DNA from: Pseudomonas sp. S31
GTDB taxonomy: Bacteria; Pseudomonadota; Gammaproteobacteria; Pseudomonadales; Pseudomonadaceae
Reading direction: 5' to 3'
NCBI RefSeq assembly: GCF_016648105.1
Contig: NZ_JACVVE010000014.1
Span: forward strand, 62,001 to 126,000
DNA: 64,000 bases
Below, in pieces: positions 62,136 to 64,000 of the stretch (its first letter is position 1; the number at the start of each line of letters is the position of its first letter). Both the position numbers and the translations under genes were made by a program. A model generated the notes under the pieces. That model saw nothing but the letters and a program-made list of their open reading frames with translations, had not been told where the DNA came from and did not search any database.

Positions 62136-62364
62136 CATCTGCCTCCAGAAATCATTGCCGATAACGACGAGCCAAGGTCCCGCCGCAGTCCGCCTCAACT
62201 TACGCAGCCCGATGCCCGCGCTCCACTCGTGCGGCTTGTAAACAACCCGCGTACAAATCCGTTCCCATCAGTGGCCTGCAAAGAACTGAAATTACGCGTG
62301 CTTTGCGCGGCGTTTCGCTCGTCACAACGCCACTGTCTTTTCTCCCTTCGCCTGGAGTTGTTCG

Positions 62365-64000
62365 ATGCGTCCCGTTTTGCCCCTTTCATCCTGCCTTGGC
62401 CTGATGGCCCTGTTCACGGCTGGCCAGCCCGCTTCGGCTGCACCGGCGATCGAGCTGGGCCAGGTGCTGATCAACGATGAGCAGCAGAGCGAACTGGAGG
62501 ATGCCCGCGCACGCCTGCAGGCAGTGCCCGGCGCCAGCAACCTGATCGACATGCAGGGCGTGGGGCAAGGCCGGGTTGCCAGCAACCAGGACGTGCTGGC
62601 CTACCAACCCGGGGTGTTCGCCCAATCGGCGGGCAACGACGGCATCAAGCTGTCGATCCGTGGCTCGGGCATCAACCGCGCACCCGGCGCCCATGGTTCC
62701 GGGGTGTACACGATGTTCGACGGCCTGCCGCTGACCGGCCCCGGTGGTACCCCCTACGAACTGTTCGAGCCGCTGTGGCTGAGCCGCGCCGAGGTGCTGC
62801 GTGGCGCCAATGGCTTCGACCAGGGTGCCCTGGCACTGGGCGGGGCGATCAACTACGTGACCCACACCGGCTACGACGCGGCGCCCTTGCAGGTGCGCTA
62901 CGAGGTCGGTAGCCGCGGCTACCAGCATCGCCACATCAGTTCCGGCCAGGTGCTGGGCAACCTCGATTACTACGTGGCCCTGACCGACTCGGAATACGAC
63001 GGCTACCAGGAACACAGCAGCGGCAGCTCCAAGGGCATCGCCGCCAACGTCGGCTACCGCTTCAACCCGAACCTGGAAACCCGCTTCTACCTGCGTTACC
63101 GGGAAACCGAAAACGACCTGGCCGGGCGCCTGACCAAGGAGCAGATCAAGCACCATCCCCGTGCGGCCAACCCTGGTTACCTGTCGCGCAACGACAGCCG
63201 CCCGCAGCCCGGCAGCACCTGGGTCGGCAACAAGACCACGTTCTATCTCGACGACGACTCTCGCCTGGAAGCGGGGCTGGTGTATCACGACTATCCGATG
63301 GACCTGCGCGAAGGCGCCATGCGCTTGAAGGTCGCCTATACCGATGTCAGCGGCACGATGAACTACTTCCGTCGTGACACCCTGTTTGGCCTTGAAAGCA
63401 AGACCACTGTCGGCTGGCGCACCACCAAACATCTACCGAACAGCGGCGCCTCACAGTTTTCGCGGGTCAACGATGTGGTCGGTGAGCGCGCGCGCGACTT
63501 CAGCTACCAGGGCTCGGATACCGTGCTGCATGTGGGTAACGACCTGGAGCTGATACCCGATCTGTGGCTTACCACGGGCCTGGCGATGATCTATACCCGT
63601 CGTGAAAGCGATGTCACCTACCCGGCCAGTGGCGGCAAGGTCAGTCAACATGATTGGGACTATGCGCCACGCATTGGCCTGCGCTACGACATTCGCCCGG
63701 ACTTGCAGGTCTACGGCAATCTCAGCCGTTCAGTGGAGCCACCACATCCGTGGTCCCTGGTCTGGAGTGCGCCGGTCACCAATCAGCCCATGAAGATGCA
63801 GAACCAGACCGCGACCACTTTGGAACTGGGTGCCCGCGGGGAGTCGGCCCTGGGGCATTGGGATCTGGCCTGGTACTACTCACAGGTGCGTCATGAACTG
63901 CTCAACGTGGAAGTCGTGCAAGGCTTGCCGTTCAAGGAGTTCAACGCCAGCCCCACCGTGCACCAGGGTGTCGAAGCCGGCCTGGACAGCACCCTCTGGG
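62365..64000 (+). CDS. TonB-dependent receptor, 3' end outside window
   Basis: 545 visible residues, start ATG 62365 with GGAG eight bases upstream, signal peptide MRPVLPLSSCLGLMALFTAG ending SA|A. Plug-domain patterns: QDVLAYQPGVFAQSAGNDGI, KLSIRGSGINRAPGAHGSGV, EVLRGANGFDQGALALGGAI. The barrel follows (FYLRYRETENDLAGRLTKEQ). No STN signalling domain precedes the plug. Likely a siderophore or iron-chelate receptor; the ligand is unknown. Confidence 0.92.
   Translation, partial: MRPVLPLSSCLGLMALFTAGQPASAAPAIELGQVLINDEQQSELEDARARLQAVPGASNLIDMQGVGQGRVASNQDVLAYQPGVFAQSAGNDGIKLSIRGSGINRAPGAHGSGVYTMFDGLPLTGPGGTPYELFEPLWLSRAEVLRGANGFDQGALALGGAINYVTHTGYDAAPLQVRYEVGSRGYQHRHISSGQVLGNLDYYVALTDSEYDGYQEHSSGSSKGIAANVGYRFNPNLETRFYLRYRETENDLAGRLTKEQIKHHPRAANPGYLSRNDSRPQPGSTWVGNKTTFYLDDDSRLEAGLVYHDYPMDLREGAMRLKVAYTDVSGTMNYFRRDTLFGLESKTTVGWRTTKHLPNSGASQFSRVNDVVGERARDFSYQGSDTVLHVGNDLELIPDLWLTTGLAMIYTRRESDVTYPASGGKVSQHDWDYAPRIGLRYDIRPDLQVYGNLSRSVEPPHPWSLVWSAPVTNQPMKMQNQTATTLELGARGESALGHWDLAWYYSQVRHELLNVEVVQGLPFKEFNASPTVHQGVEAGLDSTLW

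Overview
The window looks like chromosomal DNA of a fluorescent pseudomonad of the Pseudomonas putida group. The evidence is high GC, a fused nuoCD inside a 13-gene nuo operon, the gacA-uvrC-pgsA-tRNA-Gly block, a second EF-G gene near aceA, and copies of the P. putida-type REP palindrome (arms containing CCTGTAGGAGCGGG). The assignment rests on recognition of gene order and protein families, not on any search.

Layout. (1) 1-8379, all on the minus strand: a LysR regulator, an aconitase A paralogue, a Tat-exported beta-propeller lactonase, an MFS carrier, an OprD porin and a solute-binding protein cut by the window edge. Together they look like an uptake and catabolic operon for a tricarboxylate or its lactone. 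A stem-loop sits at nearly every gene junction, including over the aconitase ribosome binding site. (2) 8672-14794, minus: a LuxR regulator, a sulfatase-family hydrolase with an atypical active-site motif, an outer-membrane barrel and a seven-haem cytochrome c with C-terminal TPR-like repeats. (3) 14952-17236, minus: a histone-deacetylase-like amidohydrolase and an MFS carrier. (4) 17706-23671, plus: an AT-richer island of rearranged type VI secretion and Rhs pieces. It holds a tssG truncated into an rhs fragment, two Rhs C-terminal toxin tips each followed by a candidate immunity gene, a third orphan immunity-like gene, two PAAR genes and decayed rhs scraps, and it ends beside tRNA-Gly.

(5) 23749-28368, minus: tRNA-Gly, pgsA, uvrC, gacA, then an XRE regulator, a GNAT acetyltransferase and a DUF488 protein. 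(6) 28496-42728: core and accessory metabolism, namely a Pit-type phosphate transporter, a GST, a hotdog thioesterase, a GABA-permease-like carrier, a LysR regulator and a class III aminotransferase sharing a palindromic motif, a second EF-G, a SulP transporter, and a divergent AAA ATPase / secretin-domain pair. (7) 43220-44545: isocitrate lyase behind a 360-base leader with a strong candidate promoter and operator. (8) 45272-60242: the complete nuo operon for respiratory complex I. (9) 60310-62135: a small P2-like phage remnant (Ogr, CI-type repressor, holin-like, GpL) with a stand-alone LuxR helix-turn-helix protein. (10) 62365-end: a TonB-dependent receptor cut by the window edge.

The most promising material for novelty is the Rhs toxin/immunity depot, the sulfatase/barrel/multihaem cytochrome cluster and the lactonase/aconitase operon. 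No CRISPR array, rRNA or complete transposon was seen.
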